NCBI RefSeq assembly: GCF_014650435.1
Contig: NZ_BMUY01000003.1
Span: 496,001-560,000, forward strand
Origin: Streptomyces tendae
GTDB lineage: Bacteria; Actinomycetota; Actinomycetes; Streptomycetales; Streptomycetaceae
DNA length: 64,000 nucleotides
Direction of reading: 5' to 3'
How positions within the stretch are numbered: the stretch's first letter is position 1; every line of letters begins with the position of its first letter. Under the pieces are notes generated by a model that worked only from the letters and a program-made list of their open reading frames with translations, made no database searches and had not been told where the DNA came from. A program made the position numbers and the translations under genes. Shown here one piece after another: positions 16,955 through 26,035 of this stretch.

Positions 16955-17551
16955 TCAGCCGACCAGGTGTCCCGAGTCGTTCCAGCTCTCCACCGCCGGC
17001 TCCCCGTACGCCCACCCCAGCACCGACAGCGACGTCGGATTCAGCCGTATCCGCGCGCCGAAGGACAACGGCAGCCCCAGCCACCGCGCCCCGATCGCCC
17101 GCAGGATGTGCCCGTGGGCGAAGACGAGCACGTCCCGCTCCGCCTCCCGCGCCCAGGCCACCACCTCGTCCGCGCGCGCGGTGACATCCGCCACACCCTC
17201 TCCCTCCGGGACCCCGTCCCGCCAGATCAGCCACCCGGGCCGCACGGCCTGGATCTGCTCCGGCGTCATGCCCTCGTACGCCCCGTAGTCCCACTCCTGC
17301 AGCGTGTCCCACGCGCGTGCGCGCTCGCCGAAACCGGCCAGCTCGCAGGTCTCGCTCGCCCGCACCAGCGGACTGGTCCGCACCTCCACGCCCGGCAGCC
17401 CGTCCAGCGGCGTCCGGTGCAGCCGCTCGCCCAGCAGCTTCGCGCCGCGCCGGCCCTCCTCCAGGAGCGGCACGTCGGTCCTGCCGGTGTGTCTGCCGGA
17501 CAGCGACCACTCCGTCTGTCCGTGGCGTGCCAGCAGGATGCGCGGTGCCAT
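16955..17551 (-). CDS. Histidine phosphatase (phosphoglycerate-mutase superfamily)
   Basis: A 198-residue cytoplasmic phosphatase. The phospho-acceptor motif [11 protein letters not shown] lies at the N-terminus. EWDYGAYEG supplies the catalytic Glu, and [11 protein letters not shown] supplies the second His. The size fits the acid-phosphatase branch (for example GpmB/CobC-like) rather than glycolytic mutase. The substrate is unknown. It converges with the TPR regulator at a repeat element. Confidence 0.88.
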   Translation of the reverse strand: MAPRILLARHGQTEWSLSGRHTGRTDVPLLEEGRRGAKLLGERLHRTPLDGLPGVEVRTSPLVRASETCELAGFGERARAWDTLQEWDYGAYEGMTPEQIQAVRPGWLIWRDGVPEGEGVADVTARADEVVAWAREAERDVLVFAHGHILRAIGARWLGLPLSFGARIRLNPTSLSVLGWAYGEPAVESWNDSGHLVG

Positions 17552-17764
17552 GAAGGGGCCTTTCCGGGAGAAATGTCTGAGGGGACCCCTCCATCATCCC
17601 GTACTGTCCGTGCGGGCAACCCGAGGGGCGGTGCCCGCGTCTATCCGGTCCGAGGGCGCTTGGCGGAGCGGGCGCGGCAAGGCCGTAAAGTGGCTCGCCC
17701 GTGTCCGTCCGGGCGTACGGGTGAGCGAGAAGTGAGAAGCGTGAGAAGGGGGAGGGCGATCGGA

Positions 17765-18754
17765 TTGCGGCACACCGAGACACCGGGCACCGAGGCGGCC
17801 CCGCACCCTCGGCTGCGCTGGTGGACCGAGCTGCCGCTCATCGTCCTCGTGTACGCCTGCTACAGCGCGGGGCGCCTGCTCGTGCGGGGTGACGTCTCCG
17901 ACGCCGTCGACCACGGCCTGGCCATCCTGGACATCGAGAAGGCGCTCCACCTCAACGCGGAGCACCCCCTCAACCGCCTCTTCACGAGCGAGCCGTGGAT
18001 CGGCGTACCGGCGGACTTCTGGTACGCGTCGCTGCACTACGTGGTCACCCCGGCGGTCCTGGTCTGGCTCTTCCGCTCCCGCGCGGTGCGCTACCGGGCC
18101 GCCCGCACCTGGCTGATGACGTCCACGTTCATCGGTCTCATCGGCTTCACCCTGCTGCCGACCTGCCCGCCCCGGCTGCTGGACGCCGGTCACGGGTTCG
18201 TCGACACCATGGCCCAGTACAGCTCGTACGGCTGGTGGGGCGGCGAGGCGAGCGCTCCGCGCGGTCTGGGCGGGATGACCAACCAGTACGCGGCGATGCC
18301 GAGTCTGCACGTGGGCTGGGCGCTGTGGTGCGGGGTGATGCTGTGGCGCCACGGCGGCACGCGCACGGCCAAGGTGGCGGGGGTCGTCTACCCGCTGGTG
18401 ACCACGATCGTCGTCATGGGCACCGCGAACCACTACTTCCTGGACGCGGTCGCCGGTGCGGCCGTGATGGGCGCGGGACTGTTGCTGACGCCGTTCGTGC
18501 TGCGGACCGCGGAGCGGGCGCGGACCCGGCTCACGGCCCGTTTCGCACCGGCCGCGGCGGACTCGGCGAACGTCTCCGCGTCCACCCCCGACTCCGCCCG
18601 GGACGGCGCGGGTTCCGCGATTGTCAGTGGCGGATGCCAGACTTCCGCGGGTGAGCGATTTCCACGGCAGCGCGAGCAGCGGTTCGGAGCAGGGGCCGAG
18701 CCGGACCCCGCCCCCTCGGACGCGGGGGACGAGACTCCGGCACCGACTCGCTGA
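17765..18754 (+). CDS. PAP2-superfamily membrane phosphatase/transferase (inositol-phosphotransferase-like)
   Basis: Integral membrane protein of about 329 residues with roughly six helices. The PAP2 signature is split between PSLHVGWALW and GTANHYFLDAVAGA, giving the two catalytic histidines and the Asp. The arrangement resembles AUR1-like phosphotransferases. The start is uncertain: TTG 17765 has AGGGGGAGGG eight bases upstream; GTG 17732 or 17741 would add up to 11 residues. The last 50 residues beyond the final helix are Ser/Asp/Pro-rich, and their gene portion overlaps the next gene in another frame by about 100 bases. Confidence 0.78.
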   Translation: MRHTETPGTEAAPHPRLRWWTELPLIVLVYACYSAGRLLVRGDVSDAVDHGLAILDIEKALHLNAEHPLNRLFTSEPWIGVPADFWYASLHYVVTPAVLVWLFRSRAVRYRAARTWLMTSTFIGLIGFTLLPTCPPRLLDAGHGFVDTMAQYSSYGWWGGEASAPRGLGGMTNQYAAMPSLHVGWALWCGVMLWRHGGTRTAKVAGVVYPLVTTIVVMGTANHYFLDAVAGAAVMGAGLLLTPFVLRTAERARTRLTARFAPAAADSANVSASTPDSARDGAGSAIVSGGCQTSAGERFPRQREQRFGAGAEPDPAPSDAGDETPAPTR

Positions 18755-19922
18755 GCTGCGCGGTCCCGACGTACCGGCCAAGGCGCTGGACGCCCGGGCG
18801 CTGGCCGCCCTCGCCGCCAACCCGGGGTGCCGCCGGCGCGCGATCCTCGACGGCGCGGGGGTGGACAAGGCCGCCCTGGCCAGTGCGCTGGGCTCGCCGG
18901 CGGCGTTCGGACAGTCGCAGTTCGCCCTCACTCGGGGCAACGCCTTCGAGGCGAAGGTCAAGGCGGACGGCGGCGCCGAGTTGCTGCGGCTCGTGCACGA
19001 GAGGCTGGACCGGGGCGCCGAGCCGCCCGCCGAGGCCCGGGTGGAGGTGCCCGACCTGTCGGCGACCGGACCCGAGGGCCGTACGGCGCGCACGGCGCTG
19101 GCCCTGCGCGAGGCCGCCGGCACACCCGGCGCGTGGACGCTGCTGGACCATCCGATGCTCGCGCTCGACGTCGCCGGTTCGCCCGCCTTCCTGGAGCCGG
19201 ACGCCGTGGTGGTGCATCCGGACGGCAGCTGGACGGTCGTCGAGATCAAGTCCTTCCCCATGCTGGACGGCTCCGCCGACCCGGCGAAGGTGGGCGCCGC
19301 CGCCCGGCAGGCCGCGGTGTACGTGCTGGCGCTTGAGCGGGTCGCCGCCCGGCTCGACCCGGCCCCGCGCGTGCGCCACCGGGTCCTGCTGGTCTGCCCC
19401 AAGGACTTCTCCAACCTGCCCACCGCGTCCGCCGTCGACGTGCGCAAGCAGCGCGCCGTCACCGACCGCCAGCTCGCCCGGCTGACCCGCGTCGAGGACA
19501 TCGCCGACGCGCTCCCGGAGGGCGTCTGCTTCTCCCCCGAGCTGCCGGCCGAGGAGCTGGCGGCGGCGGTCGAGGCGGTCCCGGCGGCGTACGCGCCGGA
19601 ATGCCTGTCGGCCTGCGAGCTGGCCTTCCACTGCCGTGCCGGGTCTCGCGAGGCGGGTGCGGTCACCTGCCTGGGCCGCCCGGTGCGGGCCGAGCTGGGC
19701 GGTCTCTCCACGGTCGAGGACGTGCTGGCCGCGGCCCGCGGGGAGGCCGGTGATCCGGACGACCCGGCGGTGGCCGCGCTGCGCAGGGCGGCCCGGCTGC
19801 GTGCGGAGGCACTGGCGACGGCCGGTTCGCGCTCCGGCGGAGCGGGGACCGCCTCGGCGGCGGGCGACGGCAGCGGTGCCGGAAGCCGGACCGGCGTCGG
19901 CGAGGTGTCCGCGTGTCGCTGA
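18651..19922 (+). CDS. Cas4/Dna2-like Fe-S PD-(D/E)XK nuclease
   Basis: A 423-residue putative RecB-family nuclease. Nuclease core: D184 in LEPDAVV, E198-x-K200 in VVEIKS, and the QxxxY motif Q220-Y224 in RQAAVYVLAL. Cys60 precedes the core, and C318-x3-C322-x5-C328 plus C340 follow it. This one-plus-three cysteine layout binds a 4Fe-4S cluster in Cas4, AddB and Dna2 (family knowledge). Start GTG 18651 is a best guess; TTG 18621 and GTG 18627 are in frame. It overlaps the next gene by 10 bases. Single-strand DNA processing is inferred. Confidence 0.82.
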   Translation: MSDFHGSASSGSEQGPSRTPPPRTRGTRLRHRLAELRGPDVPAKALDARALAALAANPGCRRRAILDGAGVDKAALASALGSPAAFGQSQFALTRGNAFEAKVKADGGAELLRLVHERLDRGAEPPAEARVEVPDLSATGPEGRTARTALALREAAGTPGAWTLLDHPMLALDVAGSPAFLEPDAVVVHPDGSWTVVEIKSFPMLDGSADPAKVGAAARQAAVYVLALERVAARLDPAPRVRHRVLLVCPKDFSNLPTASAVDVRKQRAVTDRQLARLTRVEDIADALPEGVCFSPELPAEELAAAVEAVPAAYAPECLSACELAFHCRAGSREAGAVTCLGRPVRAELGGLSTVEDVLAAARGEAGDPDDPAVAALRRAARLRAEALATAGSRSGGAGTASAAGDGSGAGSRTGVGEVSACR

Positions 19923-21550
19923 TCACCACGCTCGCCCGGCTGGAGGCCGTGCGCACCGGCCGGGCCCAGCCCGCCGCCACCGTCCGGCACCGGCACCTGT
20001 CCGACCGTCCGCTGGTCTTCGTGCCGCTGACCACCGCCGGTGAGGCCGGGGCCCCGCTCGGCGCGCTGGTCGGCACCGACCGGGACGCGCCGCACCTGCT
20101 GGTCGTGCCGCAGCCCCGCGACCGCGACCTGCGCTTCGCGTTCCTGGCCGACCTGGCCGACATCGTGCTGCCGCACATCGAGGCGTACGCGGAGAGCGTC
20201 GAGGCCGCCGAGCGCACCGAGACCGACCCGGAGACGGGCAAGCGGGTCAAGGTCGAGGTCGACCTGTGCGCCGACGCCGCGCAGCTGGTCGTGCCCAGCC
20301 GCGCGGGCGTCGACTTCGTACGGCTGCTGGGCCGGTCCATGCGCTTTCGGCGTACGGCGGAGCAGGACCCGGAGACCCCGCACCCCGCGCCGCCCCGGGT
20401 GCCGCTGCTCGGCCGGTGGCTGACCCACTACGGCGAGCGGGCCCGTGTACCCGGCTCCTCCCTCCTGCTCGCCATGACCGACCTGCTGGGCCGACACTGG
20501 GCGACCGGGCAGTCCACGCTGGAGGACCAGCACCTGGGGGCCCTGCTCGCGTGGATCGCGCCGGACGGCACGCAGGGCGCAACCGGCGCGGAGGCCGCCC
20601 GCCGCGCCGAGCTGGCCCGCGACGCCGACGGTCAGCTGCTGTGCCCGCCCGCGGGCCCGGCGACCGACCCGGCCTTCGACAACAGGCTGCTCGCCCCCGC
20701 CATCGAGCGCCACCACCGCGCCCGCACCGCGCTGGCCGCCGCCGAGGACGGTCTGGAGGCCGACGACCGGCTCGGTGCACTCACGGCCGCGGAGCGGGAG
20801 ATCCGTGGCCTCGTCGAGAGCCGTACCCGGCCCACCTGGGACGCGGTGTGGCGGGGCCTGGACCTGCTGCGGGAGCTGCCCGAGGGGGCGCACGCCGAGG
20901 AGCGCTGGACCCGCGACCGCTGGTCGTTCACCTCCCACCGCGACCGCATCCTGGCCGGCGAGCCGCCGCAGCCGCGCCGCGACGACGCCGTGACGGCGGC
21001 GAACAAGCTGGCCACGCGCGAGCGCGAGCAGGCCCGCCTGGAGGCCCAGGAGGCGCTGGACGATCCGCTGGTGATGGCCGGGCGGCGGCTGTCCGGGGAG
21101 GCGTTCGCGGGCGAGGTCGTCGACGTGGTGATGGCGTACAGCGAGAGCAAGCGGCCCAGTCCGCGCCCGCTGGTCACGGTCCGCACGGACGACCGCCCGC
21201 ACCTGGGCGAGCGGGTGAAGGTCTACCGCTCGCTGGGCGGCAAGCCCCAGACGGCCGAGTACGTCGGCCCGGCCGCCCCGGACCACGGCGACGGGACCGG
21301 TACCGGGGCCGACGACGGCACGCTGGTCCTGCGGATCATGGACAAGATGGGCCGGGGCAAGGAGCCCGAGGCGGGGTCGGTGCCGGAGAAGGGCGACCTG
21401 GTCTGCTTCACGCTCTTCGAGCACGAGCAGCGGGGCGGCGCGAAGCTCCCCGACCCGGAGCAGACGCCGTGGACGCACGGCGGCCCGCCCGGTGAGACGG
21501 CCACCGTGCCGGAGGCCGCCGACGCCCAGACCGAGGAGGACGTGCTGTGA
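19913..21550 (+). CDS. Uncharacterised middle protein of the nuclease-helicase trio
   Basis: A 545-residue soluble protein with no recognised domain. It starts with GTG behind GAGGTG and overlaps the nuclease stop by 10 bases. The N-terminal third is beta-rich. The middle is helical and charged (KLATREREQARLEAQEALDD, about 364-383). The C-terminal third has short beta stretches (LVLRIMDKMGRGKEPEAGSV, KGDLVCFTLFEH) like a small OB or SH3-type barrel. Its stop overlaps the helicase start in GTGA. Co-translation with a nuclease and a helicase suggests it bridges or regulates them; this is inference. Confidence 0.75.
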   Translation: MSLITTLARLEAVRTGRAQPAATVRHRHLSDRPLVFVPLTTAGEAGAPLGALVGTDRDAPHLLVVPQPRDRDLRFAFLADLADIVLPHIEAYAESVEAAERTETDPETGKRVKVEVDLCADAAQLVVPSRAGVDFVRLLGRSMRFRRTAEQDPETPHPAPPRVPLLGRWLTHYGERARVPGSSLLLAMTDLLGRHWATGQSTLEDQHLGALLAWIAPDGTQGATGAEAARRAELARDADGQLLCPPAGPATDPAFDNRLLAPAIERHHRARTALAAAEDGLEADDRLGALTAAEREIRGLVESRTRPTWDAVWRGLDLLRELPEGAHAEERWTRDRWSFTSHRDRILAGEPPQPRRDDAVTAANKLATREREQARLEAQEALDDPLVMAGRRLSGEAFAGEVVDVVMAYSESKRPSPRPLVTVRTDDRPHLGERVKVYRSLGGKPQTAEYVGPAAPDHGDGTGTGADDGTLVLRIMDKMGRGKEPEAGSVPEKGDLVCFTLFEHEQRGGAKLPDPEQTPWTHGGPPGETATVPEAADAQTEEDVL

Positions 21551-22908
21551 CCGCCGAGACCCTCGCCGCCCCCGCCCCCGCGGCCTTCGACCCGGGTGCC
21601 GAGGCGGCCCGCGCCACCGCGGCGATCCTCCACGACACCCTGCACGGCACGGAGCGCGGTGTCGTCGTGGACTCCCCGCCCGGCGCCGGGAAGTCCACGC
21701 TCGTGGTGCGGGCGGCGCTGGAGCTGGCCGAGGCGGGCCGCCCCCTGATGGTGGTGGCGCAGACCAACGCCCAGGTCGACGACCTGGTGCTGCGCCTGGC
21801 CGAGAAGGACCCGGACCTCCCGGTGGGCCGCCTGCACAGCAGTGACGCCGACCCGTACGACAAGGCGCTCGACGCGCTGGAGAACGTCCGCAAGTCGGCG
21901 AAGGCGGCCGACCTCGCCGGGCAGGCCGTCGTCCTGTCGACGGCGGCGAAGTGGGCACACGTCAAGGTGGACGAGCCGTGGCGGCACGCGATCGTCGACG
22001 AGGCGTACCAGATGCGCTCGGACTCCCTGCTCGCGGTCGCCGGGCTCTTCGAGCGGGCGCTGTTCGTGGGCGACCCGGGCCAGCTGGACCCGTTCGCGAC
22101 GGTGGGCAGCGAGCAGTGGGCGGGCCTGGCCTACGACCCGTCGTCCTCGGCCGTGACGACCCTCCTCGCCCACAACCCGGGCCTGCCCCAGCACCGCCTC
22201 CCGGTCTCCTGGCGGCTCCCGGCGTCGGCGGCCCGTCTGGTCTCGGACGCCTTCTACCCGTACACGCCGTTCCGCAGCGGCACGGACCACGGCGACCGGA
22301 GCCTGGCCTTCGCGGTGCCGTCGGACGGCTCGGGCCCCGACCGGGTGATCGACGAGGCCGCCGCCGCCGGCTGGGGCCTGCTGGAGCTGCCCGCCCGGCA
22401 CACCCCGCGCACCGACCCGGAGGCGGTGCGGGCGGTGGCGGCGGTGGTCCGGCGTCTCCTCGACCGCGAAGGCCGGGCGACCTCCGAGCGCTCGCCCGAC
22501 CCCGCTCCCCTCACCGCCGCCCGCATCGCCGTCGGCACCGCGCACCGGGACCAGGCGGCGGCGGTCCGTGCGGCGCTGGCCGACCTCGGTGTGCACGACG
22601 TGACCGTGGACACGGCCAACCGCCTCCAGGGCCGCGAGTACGACGTCACGGTCGTCCTGCACCCGCTCTCCGGCCGCCCCGACGCCACCGCCTTCCACCT
22701 GGAGACCGGCCGCCTGTGCGTCCTTGCCTCCCGGCACCGGCACGCGTGCGTCGTGGTCTGCCGCGAGGGCGTCGGCGACCTGCTGGACGACTATCCGTCC
22801 ACGGAACCGGTCCAGCTGGGAACGCTGGTGAAGTTCCCGGACGGCTGGGAGGCGAACCACGCGGTGCTGGCGCATCTGGCGGAGCACCGGGTGGCCTGGC
22901 GACCCTGA
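21547..22908 (+). CDS. SF1-type DNA/RNA helicase (Dna2/UPF1-like AAA)
   Basis: A 453-residue helicase-fold ATPase. Walker A is SPPGAGKST with K49. Walker B is IVDEAYQ with D151/E152. Motif III is GDPGQLDPF. Motif V is VDTANRLQGREYDV, and motif VI is LASRHRHACVV. The set resembles the SF1B Dna2/UPF1 group, but at 453 residues it is compact with no large insertion. GTG start overlaps the previous stop by four bases. With the Fe-S nuclease two genes upstream, it looks like a split version of a Dna2- or AddAB-type helicase-nuclease. Confidence 0.85.
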   Translation: MTAETLAAPAPAAFDPGAEAARATAAILHDTLHGTERGVVVDSPPGAGKSTLVVRAALELAEAGRPLMVVAQTNAQVDDLVLRLAEKDPDLPVGRLHSSDADPYDKALDALENVRKSAKAADLAGQAVVLSTAAKWAHVKVDEPWRHAIVDEAYQMRSDSLLAVAGLFERALFVGDPGQLDPFATVGSEQWAGLAYDPSSSAVTTLLAHNPGLPQHRLPVSWRLPASAARLVSDAFYPYTPFRSGTDHGDRSLAFAVPSDGSGPDRVIDEAAAAGWGLLELPARHTPRTDPEAVRAVAAVVRRLLDREGRATSERSPDPAPLTAARIAVGTAHRDQAAAVRAALADLGVHDVTVDTANRLQGREYDVTVVLHPLSGRPDATAFHLETGRLCVLASRHRHACVVVCREGVGDLLDDYPSTEPVQLGTLVKFPDGWEANHAVLAHLAEHRVAWRP

Positions 22909-22968
22909 CGCGGTGCGGCCTCGGCCCGGCCCTCGTTCATGGCCGGGGTCGAGGGCCGTCGGTCCCGT

Positions 22969-23955
22969 TCATGGACAGGGTCGAGGACTGTCGGCGGCGT
23001 GCGCGCGAGCGATTGTGGCCGCCAGCCGTCCGACCAGTCGCCGTGCGGCCTCCGGGGCGACGACCTCGATGTGCTCGCCGAACTGCAGTAGCTGCCGTAC
23101 GCCGTCGACCTGGTCGTACGCCACGGTGATCTCGACCCGCCCGTCGTCCCGCTGGTCGCCCACCGTCCTGAGCCTGGCGCCCAGGATCCGGCGGGCGAGG
23201 TCGAGGCGGGCCGCGTCGACACGAGCCGTGACCGTCACGTGCTTTCTGCGCTCCAACGCCTCGCCCAACTCGCGTGCCGTACCGGCGAGATCGGCACCGG
23301 CACGCAAGCGGCGCGGGCCGTCGAGCACGGCCCAGCGCTGGAGCCGGGAGAGCGCGAACAGGCGGGGCCGCCCGTCCCGGTCGGCGACGAGGTACCAGCG
23401 GCCGCCCCGCTGGACCAGCCCGTAGGGGTCGACCACGAGCTCCCGTGGGGCGGCGTCCCCGCTCCTGCGGTAGACGATCCGCAGCCGCCTCGCCGTACGC
23501 ACGTCCCGTACCAGCCCCGCGACGTCGGGCAGGGGCGCGGCGTCCTCGAACCAGGGCCGGTTGTCGATCGCGATCACGTCCGTCAGCGCGAGCGGCAGGT
23601 CGTCCCGTACGGGCGGCAGGGCCCGACGGGGCGTGAGCTTGCGCAGCGCCGACCGGGCGGCCGCCTCGCCGCCGAGCTGACGGGCCCGGTCGAGGTCGAG
23701 CCCGACGGCCCGCAGCAGGTCCGCCTCGCCGGTCGTCAGCTTCGACAGGTCGGCCTGGTCACCGGGGAGCAGGCTGATGCCGCCGTACTTGCCCCGCTCG
23801 GTGAAGACGGGGATCCCGGCGTCGACCAGCGCCCGCACATCGCGCAGGACCGTCCTCGTCGACACCCCCAGCTCCTCGGCCAGCGCCTCCGCGGTGGTCC
23901 GCGGACGCGCCTGCAGGGCCGCGAGAAGCTCGATCAAGCGCTGCGGCCGGCTCAC
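22969..23955 (-). CDS. WYL-domain transcriptional regulator (DeoR-type HTH)
   Basis: A 328-residue regulator. The HTH is at about 1-55 (RPQRLIELLAALQARPRTTA, then LGVSTRTVLRDVRAL). A WYL domain spans about 140-225 (ELVVDPYGLVQRGGRWYLVA), followed by a C-terminal WCX-type extension. GTG 23955 has GGGGAGG six bases upstream. Such proteins commonly sense small molecules or nucleic-acid ligands. It is divergent from a VOC-family gene, the usual arrangement for a local regulator of a glyoxalase-fold protein. Confidence 0.9.
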   Translation of the reverse strand: MSRPQRLIELLAALQARPRTTAEALAEELGVSTRTVLRDVRALVDAGIPVFTERGKYGGISLLPGDQADLSKLTTGEADLLRAVGLDLDRARQLGGEAAARSALRKLTPRRALPPVRDDLPLALTDVIAIDNRPWFEDAAPLPDVAGLVRDVRTARRLRIVYRRSGDAAPRELVVDPYGLVQRGGRWYLVADRDGRPRLFALSRLQRWAVLDGPRRLRAGADLAGTARELGEALERRKHVTVTARVDAARLDLARRILGARLRTVGDQRDDGRVEITVAYDQVDGVRQLLQFGEHIEVVAPEAARRLVGRLAATIARAHAADSPRPCP

Positions 23956-24059
23956 CGGACACCTCCCCGCTCCGAACAGGACAACTCCTGTCATGTTCTC
24001 AGGCGAGGCTGACACCAAGGGCCGGAACCGACCGGCCCGTCCGGAAGGAGCCGATACCC
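23956..24059. promoter_or_regulatory. WYL/VOC divergent promoter region
   Basis: The gap holds the partially symmetric sequence AGGACAACTCCTGTCATGTT near 23977-23996 (ACA/TGT half-sites). It is the best operator candidate for the WYL regulator; no exact palindrome is present. Confidence 0.4.
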
Positions 24060-24425
24060 ATGTCCGCACCCAACCTCTTCCTCGTCTACGTCACCGACGT
24101 CGAGCGCGCGACCGCCTTCTACTCCGGCCTGTTCGACATCAAGCCGGTGATGACCACCCCGCGCTACGTCCCCTTCGAAGTCGCCCCCGGAGTCCTCTTC
24201 GCCCTCTGGAGCGGCCGCGCGGACCGGCTCACGCCGGGGACCCCGCGCACCTCGGAGGTCGGCCTCATGGTCCCGGGCTCCTCGGCCGCCATCGACGCGC
24301 TGCACGCCGAGTGGGCCGCCAAGGGCGTCACGGTGGTGGAGGAACCCCACGACGAGCCCTTCGGCCGCACGTTCGCGATCACGGACCCGGACGGCAACCT
24401 GATCCGGGTCGCGCCGGTCGACTAG
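24060..24425 (+). CDS. VOC-family (glyoxalase/bleomycin-resistance fold) protein
   Basis: A 121-residue protein with the two beta-alpha-beta-beta-beta repeats of the vicinal-oxygen-chelate fold. The start is FLVYVTDVERATAFYSGLF and the end ITDPDGNLIRV. The ATG follows GAAGGAGCC. Small VOC proteins may bind metal or sequester drugs; no specific substrate can be inferred. Control by the divergent WYL regulator is likely. Confidence 0.88.
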   Translation: MSAPNLFLVYVTDVERATAFYSGLFDIKPVMTTPRYVPFEVAPGVLFALWSGRADRLTPGTPRTSEVGLMVPGSSAAIDALHAEWAAKGVTVVEEPHDEPFGRTFAITDPDGNLIRVAPVD

Positions 24426-24436
24426 GGCCTGGTCGA

Positions 24437-25054
24437 CTAGGGCCTGTCCTGGAGCCGGACGGGCTCACGCCCGCGGATGCCGTCCAGGAGGTATCCGGTA
24501 CGGCGGTCGTAGTCGCCCCGGGGCGGCCGTTCGCCGTGTTTGAGGGCGAGGGCGTTGTCGAGGACGAGGGCGTGGAGGTCGCCCGCCGTGAACTCCGGCC
24601 GCAGTGCGCCGCCGGCCCGCGCCGCCTCGACGAACTCCTCGTTGGCCACGCTTCCGACCCGGCAGATCTCCATGAGCTGCCCGGAGTGCGGATACGTCTG
24701 CAACAGGACGTCGTTGAAGGCGGGCTGGCGGTACTGGAGGTCGCGGATCGCGGTGAGGTAGTACGCGATCCGCTCGCCTGCGTCGTCGACGGTCCGGGTG
24801 CGGTCGATGAGGGCGAACAGCTCACGGGCGACGACCTCCTCGATGACGGCTTCGATGAGGCCGACCCGTCCGCCGAACCGGTTGAAGATCGTGGCCTTGC
24901 TCACCCCGGCCGCCTTGGCGACCTCCTCCAGCGGCACCGTCAGACCCTGTCCCTGGAAGGCGCCGATCGCGGCGGAGCGGATCTGCTCGGAGTTGCGCCG
25001 GGCGTCGGCACGCAGCCGGGGCCCCGGCGGCACCGCACCGGCCATGGTCCTCAC
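24437..25054 (-). CDS. TetR-family repressor
   Basis: A 205-residue regulator. The HTH at about 25-65 includes PLEEVAKAAGVSKATIFNRF. The C-terminal ligand domain is helical and variable. GTG 25054 has AGGAAGAG upstream; ATG 25045 is alternative. A perfect palindrome lies 32 bases upstream at 25086-25100, and the divergent gene is an NAD(P)H-binding oxidoreductase. The protein probably represses both genes until a reactive or quinone-like ligand appears; that is inference. Confidence 0.9.
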   Translation of the reverse strand: MRTMAGAVPPGPRLRADARRNSEQIRSAAIGAFQGQGLTVPLEEVAKAAGVSKATIFNRFGGRVGLIEAVIEEVVARELFALIDRTRTVDDAGERIAYYLTAIRDLQYRQPAFNDVLLQTYPHSGQLMEICRVGSVANEEFVEAARAGGALRPEFTAGDLHALVLDNALALKHGERPPRGDYDRRTGYLLDGIRGREPVRLQDRP

Positions 25055-25085
25055 CGTCTCTTCCTGTCACTCGACCGTCGCAACT

Positions 25086-25100
25086 TGACTCGTCGAGTCA
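25086..25100. promoter_or_regulatory. Probable TetR operator
   Basis: TGACTCGTCGAGTCA is a perfect 15-bp palindrome with a single central base, placed between the divergent TetR and NmrA-family genes. This is the expected position and size for a TetR-dimer site. Confidence 0.75.
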
Positions 25101-25168
25101 GCTTACCTACGGTCGTCGGCGGAGAGAAAGTGACCCATGTGGTCAACTTATGCGGGAAGGCCAAGACC

Positions 25169-26023
25169 ATGATCGTTGTCACCGGCGCCACCGGTGGGCT
25201 GGGCGGCACCACCGTCGAGCACCTCCTCAAGCGCGTACCCGCCGACGAGATCGGCGTCAGCGTCCGCGACACCGCCAAGGCGCGGCACCTCGCCGACCGC
25301 GGTGTGCGCGTGCGGCAGGGCTCCTACGAGGACCCGGCCGCGCTGCGCGACTCCTTCGCCGGTGCCGAGCAGGTCCTCCTGGTGTCGGGCAACGACCCGG
25401 CCGCCGACATCGTCGGCCTGCACCGCGGTGCCGTCGAAGCGGCGGTCGCGGCCGGCGTCCGGCGGATCGTCTACACCAGCCAGCAGGGCGCCGTCCCCGG
25501 CAACCCGTACCCGCCGTCGCACTTCCACATCGCCACGGAGGCGATCCTCGCGGACTCCGGCGTCGCCTGGACCGCACTGCGCAACGGCGCCTACGGCCCG
25601 CTCGACCAGGTGCTCGGCCCGTGGCGGCGGACCGGCGTGATCACCCAGCCCCAGGACGGCCCCGTCCCCTACACCGACCGTGACGACATCGCCGAGGCCA
25701 CCGCGGTCGTCCTCGCCGGTGACCGCACCTTCGACGGCCCCGTCGACCTCACGGCGCCGACCGCCGTCACCTTCGAGGACGTCGCGAAGATCGCCTCCGA
25801 CCTCACCGGTGGCACGGTCGAGCGCGTCGTCCCGGACGACGAACAGTGGGTCGCCGACCAGGTCGCGGCCGGTGTGCCGGAGGAAATGGCCCGGTTCATG
25901 CTCACCTGGTACCAGGCGGCCCGCGCGGGCCACTTCGCCGCTGCCGGCCCGCTGCTGGCCGACCTCCTCGGCCGCGAGCCCCGCACCGTCGCGGACCGGC
26001 TCGCGGCCGGCCTCACCGCCTGA
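25169..26023 (+). CDS. NmrA-family NAD(P)H-binding oxidoreductase (QorB-like)
   Basis: A 284-residue atypical short-chain dehydrogenase. The N-terminal dinucleotide site is MIVVTGATGGLGGTTVEHLL. The central motif RRIVYTSQQGAVPG and substrate region ALRNGAYGPL match NAD(P)H:quinone oxidoreductase type 2 and related proteins. ATG 25169 follows GGGAAGG. It is divergent from the TetR gene across a perfect palindrome. Quinone or aldehyde detoxification is plausible but not proven. Confidence 0.88.
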   Translation: MIVVTGATGGLGGTTVEHLLKRVPADEIGVSVRDTAKARHLADRGVRVRQGSYEDPAALRDSFAGAEQVLLVSGNDPAADIVGLHRGAVEAAVAAGVRRIVYTSQQGAVPGNPYPPSHFHIATEAILADSGVAWTALRNGAYGPLDQVLGPWRRTGVITQPQDGPVPYTDRDDIAEATAVVLAGDRTFDGPVDLTAPTAVTFEDVAKIASDLTGGTVERVVPDDEQWVADQVAAGVPEEMARFMLTWYQAARAGHFAAAGPLLADLLGREPRTVADRLAAGLTA

Positions 26024-26035
26024 AGCCCGCCCTGC

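Noticed and set aside
17594..21958. 1454-codon antisense frame across the PAP2 gene and the nuclease-helicase trio
   Set aside because: Low-complexity Arg/Pro/Gly/Ala translation typical of shadow frames; the sense frames carry catalytic motifs.
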